Assembly: GCA_964591665.1 (NCBI GenBank)
Contig: CAZQCV010000010.1
Location: 1 to 20,977 of the forward strand
From: CAZQCV01 sp964591665
Lineage (GTDB): Bacteria; Patescibacteriota; Minisyncoccia; Phycocordibacterales; UBA9973
Length of the DNA: 20,977 bases
Direction: 5' to 3'
The notes beneath the pieces are model-generated. The model was given only the letters and a program-made list of their open reading frames with translations. It was not told where the DNA came from and did no database searches. The translations under genes were made by a program, and so were the position numbers. Every line of letters starts with the position of its first letter. Position 1 is the first letter of the stretch. Shown here piece after piece: positions 1-6,369 of the stretch.

Positions 1-1466
1 CACCGATTTCTGCAACAACACAGCAGATTTATTTTCAACCGCAAGTTTCTGTAGACTCTGTTGTTCCTACTTGGAGCAGTCAGACTATCTACTGGAAGTA
101 CAAAACAGGAAATGATACCGTTCATGTGCAGATCAAATCTGCTAAGAATGTTTCATATACTGTCGGGTTGAATTTATTACCTGATATGACGTTACCGGCA
201 GATACCGGTTGGAAATATCAAATGAGTACTATTACTGACTTGCAGGATACAACACAGTATTTTAATCAAGTTACTCTTACAAACCGCAAAGGTTCTGTTT
301 CAGCAACAAAGATTGAATATACACTGTCGAGACCGACAAATACACCGTATGCGTCATCTGATAGTTCGTCAGTGACCTACACAACCGCAACCGTTTATGG
401 TTCGGGTTGGGGAAATGGCACGTTTGGATTTAAGGTGTACAACTCATTATCAGATGCAAATACTGATAATAATGGAGCGAACTATATCGGTTCTGGTTCT
501 GTTAGTGCATTTACTAAAACTGTTACTGGATTGAATGCGCATACTACCAAATGGTGGAGAGCGTATGTGGTTCACAACTCAACCACAGTGTGGGGAAATG
601 TTAAGAGTTTCACTACAAGAACTGCTCCACAACCAACGATCGCACCCGCGATAGTTGCAACGTCTCCGACAACAGCAAATGGAAGCATATTCGTTAACAC
701 AAATGGTTTACCAGCAACGGTAACGTTTGAATATGTTAACGGCACAAGCACGTTGTCAGCAGGCGTTTCAGTAAATGGTACGCTACCTGTTTCTATGATA
801 GGGCTAACGCCAGATGCAGTGAACTATTATAGTGTTAGTGTTGCTATCTATGGTGACACAACAACTCGTGTACTGTATGTGCAAACACCTGCAGAGCCAC
901 ATGTGCTTGATGCTCGTGTGCTGAGTGTTGACTTGAATACAGCAACTGACAAGTTAGATGTAACGTTTCGCTATGTTTCTGAAAATGAGTTAGCAACTTT
1001 ATGGATAGAGGTGACCGATGACATCTCAGGTACTCCTGTTGTTAAGTGGACGACTCCTTATATGTCGCTATCTACGCCAAACGATACATGGCAGTATGTG
1101 ACCGTTCCGGTTTCTCGTACAGGTGGTTGGAAAAACCACCCAGGCACATATTACGCTCGTGTTAAAGGTTACAATTCCAATAATCAGGTTGAAACGCAAT
1201 GGACAAGCACTACTGTAGTTTCGGTGATACAACATACCAACCAAAAAGAATTCTTTCGTTTAAATAGTATTCCAATTTATTTGGACAATGCTATAAATGA
1301 TGAAGTAATTTTGGATATGTATAGTACAAATGGACAACGACTTTTTTCTGAAAAAATACGAGAAAGTAGCAATACAATCTTATATTTTCCTTCAGGAATT
1401 TACATATACAGGATTACAGATAAAAATGGAGTATTTATTGAATCAGGAAAATTTCCTGTGCAGTAG
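1..1466 (+). CDS. Secreted FN3-like repeat protein, 5'-truncated by window edge, T9SS-like tail
   Basis: The frame is open from base 3 to a TAG at 1464-1466 (487 residues visible), so the true start lies upstream; the GTG at 126 is only the first in-frame start codon. The product is Thr/Ser/Asn-rich beta-sandwich sequence. A fibronectin-III-like repeat is visible around nt 330-620 (LNAHTTKWWRAYVV, then GNVKSFTTRTAP), followed by two further Ig/FN3-like stretches (about nt 630-890 and 890-1230). The last 70 residues (nt about 1250-1466) differ: VILDMYSTNGQRLF and PSGIYIYRITDKNG match the second half of type-A T9SS C-terminal sorting domains (LYDxxGR...LPSGxYxYRL), but the usual PNP motif is absent. 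That tail is visibly more AT-rich than the body. Probably an extracellular adhesin or surface protein. Cys is nearly absent, as is usual for such proteins. Family-level call is firm; function is not known. Confidence 0.8.
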   Translation, partial: PISATTQQIYFQPQVSVDSVVPTWSSQTIYWKYKTGNDTVHVQIKSAKNVSYTVGLNLLPDMTLPADTGWKYQMSTITDLQDTTQYFNQVTLTNRKGSVSATKIEYTLSRPTNTPYASSDSSSVTYTTATVYGSGWGNGTFGFKVYNSLSDANTDNNGANYIGSGSVSAFTKTVTGLNAHTTKWWRAYVVHNSTTVWGNVKSFTTRTAPQPTIAPAIVATSPTTANGSIFVNTNGLPATVTFEYVNGTSTLSAGVSVNGTLPVSMIGLTPDAVNYYSVSVAIYGDTTTRVLYVQTPAEPHVLDARVLSVDLNTATDKLDVTFRYVSENELATLWIEVTDDISGTPVVKWTTPYMSLSTPNDTWQYVTVPVSRTGGWKNHPGTYYARVKGYNSNNQVETQWTSTTVVSVIQHTNQKEFFRLNSIPIYLDNAINDEVILDMYSTNGQRLFSEKIRESSNTILYFPSGIYIYRITDKNGVFIESGKFPVQ

Positions 1467-1487
1467 AAATTCATTTTCAAACAATAC

Positions 1488-1525
1488 ATAACCGAATGTG
1501 CACAGCACCTCTTCGGTTATTTTTT
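1488..1525 (+). terminator. Intrinsic terminator of the FN3-like gene
   Basis: Inverted repeat ATAACCGAA (1488-1496) / TTCGGTTAT (1512-1520) with a 15-nt loop, running into a T6 tract. It lies 22 nt after the stop codon. The T-tract merges into the next gene's extended -10 box. Confidence 0.8.
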
Positions 1526-1535
1526 ATGCTATAAT
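1525..1535 (+). promoter_or_regulatory. Extended -10 promoter of the 152-aa membrane protein
   Basis: TATGCTATAAT contains a TG extension and a perfect TATAAT at 1530-1535. The ATG at 1543 begins 8 nt after the hexamer ends, so the transcript would be leaderless or nearly so. No convincing -35 exists because that position falls inside the upstream terminator hairpin. Confidence 0.65.
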
Positions 1536-1542
1536 CAGAAAT

Positions 1543-2001
1543 ATGTCACACAATATATTTTATTCAGTTAATTCATTTTTTGATAAACTAGAAGATCGGA
1601 TAAGAGCAATTCTCGCACGGGTACCTATAATCTACGCATTTCTTGGTGGTGTTGGTATTGTACTTTTTTGGCGAGGTGTTTGGCACTTTGCAGACAAACT
1701 TGAGTCACTCGGTGGTTGGTGGGGTGTTGTATTTTCCCCAGAAGGATCGACGATATTATCGGTGGTTATACTTTTATTAATAGGACTTTTTGTATCGTTT
1801 TTTGTAGGGGATGTGATTATACTTTCTGGTGTTAAAAATGAGAAGAAGTTAGTGGAAAGAACACGTGCAGAACTCGCCACTGAAATTACAGAAATAGAAC
1901 AGATTGAGAAAAAGCTTGAGATCATAGAAGCTGAAATAAAACATCTTGAAGCCCAAAAAGGTGTACTGCAATTTGAAAAAGATAAGAATCTCTCACACTA
2001 G
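1543..2001 (+). CDS. Small two-TM membrane protein with C-terminal coiled coil, unknown function
   Basis: 152 residues from ATG 1543 (MSHNIFYSVN). An in-frame GTG at 1498 lies inside the upstream terminator, before the -10 box, and is rejected as start. Two hydrophobic segments are visible, about residues 29-47 (with the GGVGIVLFW stretch) and 69-91 (ILSVVILLLIGLFVSFFVGD). Residues 97-148 are a charged heptad-like helix rich in Glu/Lys/Ile (TEITEIEQIEKKLEIIEAEI), a probable cytoplasmic coiled coil that could mediate oligomerisation. The gene has its own promoter and is followed by the promoter of a small RNA, so it appears monocistronic. I do not recognise a named family; annotators would call it a hypothetical membrane protein. 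Confidence 0.8.
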   Translation: MSHNIFYSVNSFFDKLEDRIRAILARVPIIYAFLGGVGIVLFWRGVWHFADKLESLGGWWGVVFSPEGSTILSVVILLLIGLFVSFFVGDVIILSGVKNEKKLVERTRAELATEITEIEQIEKKLEIIEAEIKHLEAQKGVLQFEKDKNLSH

Positions 2002-2004
2002 TTT

Positions 2005-2032
2005 TTGTGTCACAGTAAATATATGCTATACT
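2005..2032 (+). promoter_or_regulatory. Strong promoter of the structured small RNA
   Basis: TTGTGT (2005-2010), a 16-nt spacer and TATACT (2027-2032), with the recurring TATGC extension (2022-2026). Predicted transcription start is about 2038-2040. No ORF with a plausible start follows within the transcript. Confidence 0.65.
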
Positions 2033-2037
2033 AGGCA

Positions 2038-2189
2038 TGTGCCTGTCTGTTGTCTTTATATAAAGTCAGCGACTGCACTCACATAGGCATTTGTGTTGGA
2101 GTTCTGCACTCGCTGACTTTATGTCACGAGAACAGCACACGCAAAAATAAAACACTCATCGTTTGTTCATGAGTGTTTTATTTTTTTTT
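2038..2189 (+). ncRNA. Structured small RNA, 6S-like architecture (candidate)
   Basis: About 150 nt between a strong promoter and a strong terminator, without coding potential. The ends pair: TGTGC (2038-2042) with GCACA (2135-2139), extended by TGT/ACA across a one-base bulge. Next comes a large asymmetric internal loop (about 2047-2059 and 2123-2131), then a perfect 13-bp stem ATAAAGTCAGCGA (2060-2072) / TCGCTGACTTTAT (2110-2122), topped by a shorter ACTC/GAGT helix. A closing stem, central bubble and long apical stem is the general layout of 6S RNA. No conserved 6S primary sequence can be confirmed by eye, so the family is inference. SRP RNA is unlikely, since its GGAA-type domain IV motif is missing. 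Confidence 0.55.
2147..2189 (+). terminator. Intrinsic terminator of the small RNA
   Basis: Perfect 13-bp stem ATAAAACACTCAT (2147-2159) / ATGAGTGTTTTAT (2169-2181) with a 9-nt loop, followed by a run of nine T. One of the strongest terminators in the window. Confidence 0.9.
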
Positions 2190-2331
2190 ACATAGAAAAA
2201 TATTTTTTTATTTTTCTATTAAAATTTTATTTTTGTATGTGTACGAGTTTTCCACAGTTTTGATGAAAAAAGTATTGCATGTAGTTGCATCTTGCATCAT
2301 AATATATAAGTACTACATCAAAGGATAGTGT
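2190..2331. other. AT-rich intergenic stretch with hairpin, DnaA-box-like site and TTGCAT repeats
   Basis: No gene seen. An 11-bp AT hairpin ATAGAAAAATA (2192-2202) / TATTTTTCTAT (2209-2219) follows the terminator. TTTTCCACA (2248-2256) is one base from the DnaA consensus TTATCCACA. TTGCAT occurs three times (2275-2280, 2285-2290, 2292-2297) just upstream of TAATAT (2300-2305), a possible -10. The repeats could be an operator or chance; spacing does not give a clean promoter. Confidence 0.4.
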
Positions 2332-2394
2332 ATGAAATATTTTTTTCTATCATTAAATATTTCATCAGGTCGTGTGATGTATATTACTAAGTAA
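2332..2394 (+). CDS. 20-codon upstream ORF (possible leader peptide)
   Basis: ATG at 2332 to TAA at 2392-2394, encoding a 20-residue peptide that starts MKYFFLSLNI. It is preceded by AAAGGA (2320-2325), a good Shine-Dalgarno with 6-nt spacing, in a window where SD sequences are rare. It ends 15 nt before the ATG of the lysine-rich peptide gene, which has no SD, so translational coupling is possible. A 10-bp RNA hairpin TGAAATATTT/AAATATTTCA (2333-2342 / 2355-2364) lies within the ORF. The peptide has no recognisable family; the ORF could be chance. Confidence 0.4.
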   Translation: MKYFFLSLNISSGRVMYITK

Positions 2395-2409
2395 TCTATC
2401 TTTTATACT

Positions 2410-2550
2410 ATGGCAGCAAAAAAGAAAGTAGCAGCTAAAAAAGCAGCTCCAAAAAAGAAAGTAGCAGCTAAAAAAGTTGTGAAGAAAGTTGTTAAAAAAG
2501 CAGCTCCAAAAAAGAAAGTAGCAGCTAAGAAAGTTGCAAAGAAGAAATAG
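2410..2550 (+). CDS. 46-aa Lys/Ala/Val histone-H1-tail-like DNA-binding peptide
   Basis: ATG 2410 to TAG 2548-2550. The product contains essentially only K, A, V and P after the first Met: MAAKKKVAAKKAAPKKKVAA at its start, with AAPKKKVAAKK repeated at residues 12-22 and 31-41. Such (A/P/V)KK repeats are typical of bacterial histone-H1-like proteins (Hc1/Hc2, AlgP-type tails), which bind and condense DNA non-specifically. Those proteins are usually longer or carry a folded domain, whereas this is a free-standing tail. The DNA itself is internally repetitive (AAAAAAGAAAGTAGCAGCT units), which makes the copy number prone to slippage. A strong terminator follows 20 nt downstream. TATACT directly abuts the ATG and is too close to act as this gene's -10. 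Role in nucleoid organisation is inference. Confidence 0.75.
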   Translation: MAAKKKVAAKKAAPKKKVAAKKVVKKVVKKAAPKKKVAAKKVAKKK

Positions 2551-2569
2551 TCTTCTTGTTCCCACTTAC

Positions 2570-2597
2570 AAAAAAGCCGCCCTCGAGCGGTTTTTTT
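2570..2597 (+). terminator. Intrinsic terminator after the histone-like gene
   Basis: A6-G-CCGC (about 2570-2580), loop CCTCGA, GCGG-T7 (2587-2597). The secA extended -10 begins only 6 nt later. Confidence 0.85.
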
Positions 2598-2602
2598 GTT
2601 TT

Positions 2603-2613
2603 TATGCTATACT
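2603..2613 (+). promoter_or_regulatory. Extended -10 promoter of secA
   Basis: TATGCTATACT with TATACT at 2608-2613, the same element as at 1525, 2022 and 9653. The -35 position falls inside the upstream terminator and has no consensus. Expected start about 2620, giving a leader of about 20 nt before ATG 2641. Confidence 0.65.
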
Positions 2614-2640
2614 ATATGGGTTTACACTAACGAGTTATAT

Positions 2641-5145
2641 ATGTCTTTATTTTCAAGTCTTTTTAATACATCAAATAGTTTTATAAAACAGGCACAAAAA
2701 GTGGTTAATGCTGTTAATGCGCTAGAGGAAACAGTCAAAAAACTTTCCGATGAGCAATTTGTAGAAGAAACCCAAAAGCTCAAGGCGCGACTGGCGACAG
2801 GAGAGACACTGGATGATCTTTTCCCATATGCTGCAGCGCTCGTCCGTGAGGCTTCGTTTCGCACCCTGGGTCAACGTCACTATGATGTACAAATCATTGG
2901 TGGGTATGCACTTCATAAAGGTAGAATCGCAGAAATGCGTACTGGTGAAGGTAAGACTCTTGTTGCAACTATTCCCGCGTACGTTAATGCACTGACTGGT
3001 GAAGGTGTGCATATTGTGACCGTGAATGATTATCTTGCACGTCGTGATGCTGCGTGGATGGGCGAAGTATTTGCATTTCTTGGTTTATCGACTGGAGTAA
3101 GTAATTCACAAAACACCTCTTTTGTATACAGTCCTAAAGAAGTTCTCGATGAGAACGATGACCTAAAGGCTTATCGTGTTGTATATGACTATCTAAAACC
3201 TGCAACTCGCAAAGAGGCATATGCATGCGATATTACCTACGGAACAAATAATGAATATGGTTTTGATTATCTTCGTGATAATCTCGTACAAGAAAAAAGC
3301 CATATCGTGGCACGTGGGTATGCCTATGCGATTGTGGATGAAATTGACTCGATTCTTATCGACGAAGCGCGTACACCACTTATCATTTCTTCAGAAACAG
3401 CAGAGTCAGAATCACTCTATATACAATTTTCCCATATTGCTAAACTTTTAGAAAAAGATAGAGATTATACGGTTGACGAAAAACTCAAAGCTATTCAACT
3501 CACCGATGAAGGTATTACTAAAGCAGAACAAGAGCTTGGTTTTGAAAATATTTACACAGAAAAAGGTCTTAAGTATGTTCACCATTTAGAGACGGCTGTC
3601 CGTGCTCGGGCACTTTATGAAAAAGATAAAGATTATGTTGTCGCAAAAGACGAGATTGTCATCGTGGATCCATTTACAGGACGACTACAGCCTGGACGAC
3701 GTTGGTCAGAAGGACTCCATCAAGCGATAGAAGCTAAGGAAGGTGTAAAAATTCAAAAAGAAACACGTTCTGTGGCATCGATCACATTTCAAAACTTCTT
3801 TCGAATGTATAAAAAGGTCTCTGGTATGACTGGTACAGCTGAAACCTCAAAGGAAGAGTTTTTCCGTGTATATGGACTCGATGTGGTAAAAATTCCAACA
3901 CATCGACCGAACGCTCGTCGTGATAATCCTGACCTTATCTTCCAAACAGAAAAAGGTAAATGGAAAGCAATTGCAAAAAAAGTAAAAGAACTCCAAGACA
4001 AAGGTCAGCCGGTGCTTATCGGTACTGTTTCGATCGAAAAGAACGAACTTCTCTCAGCATATCTAAAAAGTGAAGGTGTACGTCATACTATCCTCAACGC
4101 AAAGAATCACGAACAAGAAGGGGAGATCATCGCAGATGCTGGTGCAAAAGGTGCAGTAACTGTTGCGACAAATATGGCGGGTCGTGGTGTAGATATAAAA
4201 CTTGGCGGTAAAGCAGCTACTGATGATGAATCAGAAGTCGTGAAATCTCTTGGTGGTTTATATGTTATTGGTACAGAACGTCATGAAGCACGACGCATAG
4301 ATAACCAGCTTCGAGGTCGTGCTGGACGTCAAGGTGATCCTGGCGAGACCTCTTTCTTTGTATCTCTTGAAGATGATCTTATGCGCGTATTTGGAGGTGA
4401 TAGTGTCAAAAGTATGATTGGGCGACTTGGACTTCCTGAAGATGAACCTATACAAAATAGTATTGTAAGTCGTGCACTTGAAAGTGCACAGGCAAAAATC
4501 GAAGGATTTCACTTTGATGCTCGTAAACATACACTCGAATACGACGATGTTATGAACCATCAGCGTCAATCTGTATATGCACGCCGTCGCGCTATGGTAG
4601 ATGCCTCACGAGAAAGTGTAAAAGCATTTCTAGAAGAAGTAACTCCATTTCATGACGATTTACCTCAGCTTATAACCGAGCGCATAGAACTTGTTGGCGA
4701 AGAGAATTTTTACGAAAGTGTACGAAAGATTATTCTTTATGTGAATGACATGCTTTGGGTTGAACACCTAGAAACTATGGAGCACTTGCGTTCATCAGTA
4801 AATCTCCGCGCGTATGGTCAACGTGAGCCATTGATAGAGTATAAAAAAGAAGGACTTAAACTATTCCGTGAGATGGAGCAGTCACTCAAAGAGAATGTCT
4901 ATAATCTCATAAAGACTATGGACACGAGTGCTACAAAACCAACACAAGAAAACCCTGATACAGAAATTTATATTGGCACGCACGACTCTGATACTGTTTA
5001 TGAAGGCAAAGAAACACCACAGAGTGCAAACGAACCAGCCGTGCAAATTGTTGAGGGGATAGAAGATGCGTCTTCAAAAATTGGGCGAAACGATCCTTGC
5101 CCATGTGGAAGTGGAAAGAAATACAAAAAGTGTCATGGAGCATAA
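2641..5145 (+). CDS. secA: Preprotein translocase ATPase SecA
   Basis: 834 residues from ATG 2641 ([12 protein letters not shown]); an upstream in-frame start would read through the promoter and is rejected. SecA drives Sec-dependent export through SecYEG by ATP hydrolysis. Visible motifs: Walker A MRTGEGKT (99-106), Walker B VDEIDS (about 232-237) followed by [12 protein letters not shown], the [14 protein letters not shown] segment before [11 protein letters not shown]2 motifs [14 protein letters not shown] and [13 protein letters not shown], the helical scaffold/wing region, and a C-terminal SEC-C zinc motif with C820, C822, C831 and H832 ([17 protein letters not shown]). Length is close to Bacillus subtilis SecA (841). 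The presence of SEC-C suggests binding of ribosomes or other partners. Monocistronic, between its own promoter and a bidirectional terminator. Confidence 0.98.
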   Translation: MSLFSSLFNTSNSFIKQAQKVVNAVNALEETVKKLSDEQFVEETQKLKARLATGETLDDLFPYAAALVREASFRTLGQRHYDVQIIGGYALHKGRIAEMRTGEGKTLVATIPAYVNALTGEGVHIVTVNDYLARRDAAWMGEVFAFLGLSTGVSNSQNTSFVYSPKEVLDENDDLKAYRVVYDYLKPATRKEAYACDITYGTNNEYGFDYLRDNLVQEKSHIVARGYAYAIVDEIDSILIDEARTPLIISSETAESESLYIQFSHIAKLLEKDRDYTVDEKLKAIQLTDEGITKAEQELGFENIYTEKGLKYVHHLETAVRARALYEKDKDYVVAKDEIVIVDPFTGRLQPGRRWSEGLHQAIEAKEGVKIQKETRSVASITFQNFFRMYKKVSGMTGTAETSKEEFFRVYGLDVVKIPTHRPNARRDNPDLIFQTEKGKWKAIAKKVKELQDKGQPVLIGTVSIEKNELLSAYLKSEGVRHTILNAKNHEQEGEIIADAGAKGAVTVATNMAGRGVDIKLGGKAATDDESEVVKSLGGLYVIGTERHEARRIDNQLRGRAGRQGDPGETSFFVSLEDDLMRVFGGDSVKSMIGRLGLPEDEPIQNSIVSRALESAQAKIEGFHFDARKHTLEYDDVMNHQRQSVYARRRAMVDASRESVKAFLEEVTPFHDDLPQLITERIELVGEENFYESVRKIILYVNDMLWVEHLETMEHLRSSVNLRAYGQREPLIEYKKEGLKLFREMEQSLKENVYNLIKTMDTSATKPTQENPDTEIYIGTHDSDTVYEGKETPQSANEPAVQIVEGIEDASSKIGRNDPCPCGSGKKYKKCHGA

Positions 5146-5173
5146 AAATATCCCACAAATGTGGGATATTTTT
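5144..5173. terminator. Bidirectional terminator between secA and tsaD
   Basis: Near-perfect inverted repeat AAAAATATCCCACA / TGTGGGATATTTTT. It has A-runs on one side and T-runs on the other, so it can stop both convergent transcripts. It overlaps the last base of the secA stop codon, and the tsaD stop lies 8 nt beyond. Confidence 0.9.
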
Positions 5174-5180
5174 ATTAATG

Positions 5181-6368
5181 TTACAAACCAAGGTTTCCTT
5201 GTGCTTTCCATGTATACCGTTTTTTTATCTTTCCATTTCTTATCGTTTCATATCCTGCGAGTGCAATCATAAGCGCATTGTCTGTTGAAAGCGTTTTATC
5301 TGGGAATTTTATAATTATATGGGTACCTATTTTTTTATGAATAGTCTCGGTGAGTAAATCTTTTAGGTATGTATTACATGCAACGCCTCCACCAATAATA
5401 ATCGTATTTGCTTTTGTTTTTTCTAACGCTTGTATTGTTTTGTGGACTAATACTTCAACAATTGCATCTTCAACTTCTCGAGCGATACCCAGAACCTCTG
5501 GTTCCGTAGGCTTTCTTTTCATGTCACGAAGCGCATAGAGTAATGCTGTTTTCAATCCTGAATATGAAAAATCAAAGTCTTTTGTATGTATCATCGGCCT
5601 CGGTAAGGTAAAGAGACTTTTGATTTTTTTATTACGTGCGATAGCTGCACGTTTTGCGATTTCTGGTCCGCCTGGATAGGGGAGTTCGAGCATTCGAGCA
5701 CATTTATCAAATGCTTCTCCTGCTGCGTCGTCACGAGTACTTCCAAGTACTGTGTATGATCCAGGTTTTTTCGTCAGTACTAATTCCGTATGCCCACCTG
5801 AAACAAGTAACGATAACACGGGATAACTCGCAATATCGTACAGGCTACCTTTAGATGTTTTCATTTCTTCTTTGCTCACAAGAACAGAAACAATATGTCC
5901 TTCCATGTGGTTTATTGGTATAACAGGGATATTCCAAAGTGTACCCAATGCTCGTGCGGTACTGATACCAACCCATAATGCTGGCTCCAATCCTGGTCCT
6001 ATGGTTACTGCAATGCAGTCTATGGCTGGCTTTTTTATGTTGTATAGTTCAGATTCAAAAAAATCATACACCACGTCCTCACGCATAAGTATTTTTCTTA
6101 TAGTTTGTTGCGTTTTTGTATCGGGTACATTTTTTATCTTTTTATATGCTTTTGCTTGCGTGAGTGTTTCTTTTATAAGTGGACCAATGATTTTTGCATG
6201 TTCACGTCTAGCAACGGCAGGAAATACACCACCAAATGCCTGGTGAACTTTGATCTGTGATGCAAGAGATTCTCCGAGTAATTTTACCCGAACAGCTTTT
6301 GAGTCTTTTACTTCTATATACGCGACGCCTGTTTCATCGCAACTTGTTTCAATCGCAAGAATTTTCAT
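5181..6368 (-). CDS. tsaD: tRNA N6-adenosine threonylcarbamoyltransferase TsaD
   Basis: 395 residues, start ATG at 6366-6368. TsaD transfers threonylcarbamoyl from TC-AMP to A37 of ANN-decoding tRNAs (t6A), working with TsaB/TsaE in bacteria. Visible motifs: MKILAIETSCDETGVA at the N-terminus, metal-binding NHMEGH (His154, His158), LLVSGGHTELVL (about 188-199), DDAAGEAFDKCARMLELPYPGGP, DFSYSGLKTALLYAL, IIIGGGVACNTYL, and the final metal ligand region LSTDNALMIALAGYE. It is 50-60 residues longer than typical bacterial TsaD (about 335-345). The extra sequence lies at about residues 70-115, between KETLTQAKAY and IDCIAVTIGPGL, and is Lys-rich. It starts 1 nt after the murA stop codon and is presumably co-transcribed with murA. 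Essential function expected. Confidence 0.96.
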   Translation of the reverse strand: MKILAIETSCDETGVAYIEVKDSKAVRVKLLGESLASQIKVHQAFGGVFPAVARREHAKIIGPLIKETLTQAKAYKKIKNVPDTKTQQTIRKILMREDVVYDFFESELYNIKKPAIDCIAVTIGPGLEPALWVGISTARALGTLWNIPVIPINHMEGHIVSVLVSKEEMKTSKGSLYDIASYPVLSLLVSGGHTELVLTKKPGSYTVLGSTRDDAAGEAFDKCARMLELPYPGGPEIAKRAAIARNKKIKSLFTLPRPMIHTKDFDFSYSGLKTALLYALRDMKRKPTEPEVLGIAREVEDAIVEVLVHKTIQALEKTKANTIIIGGGVACNTYLKDLLTETIHKKIGTHIIIKFPDKTLSTDNALMIALAGYETIRNGKIKKRYTWKAQGNLGL

Positions 6369-6369
6369 A

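Noticed and set aside
1498..1542. GTG start giving a 167-aa version of the membrane protein
   Set aside because: It lies in the terminator loop, upstream of the -10 box at 1530-1535; ATG 1543 fits the promoter.
2038..2145. SRP (4.5S) RNA or tRNA identity for the small RNA
   Set aside because: No SRP domain IV tetraloop motif, no cloverleaf or T-loop sequence.
2240..2310. Replication origin candidate (DnaA-box-like TTTTCCACA in AT-rich DNA)
   Set aside because: Only one imperfect box; no dnaA, dnaN or further boxes nearby.
2365..2565. 66-aa antisense ORF opposite the histone-like gene
   Set aside because: It is the complement of Lys/Ala-rich codons, giving a Phe/Leu/Cys-rich artefact; it also spans the plus-strand terminator.
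2596..2640. Upstream start for SecA
   Set aside because: The extra 15 codons are the promoter itself; conserved SecA begins at MSLFSSLF (2641).
2622..4569. Several 70-103 aa ORFs antisense to or out of frame with secA
   Set aside because: Fully contained in a clear secA reading frame, with no promoter or SD and no family features.
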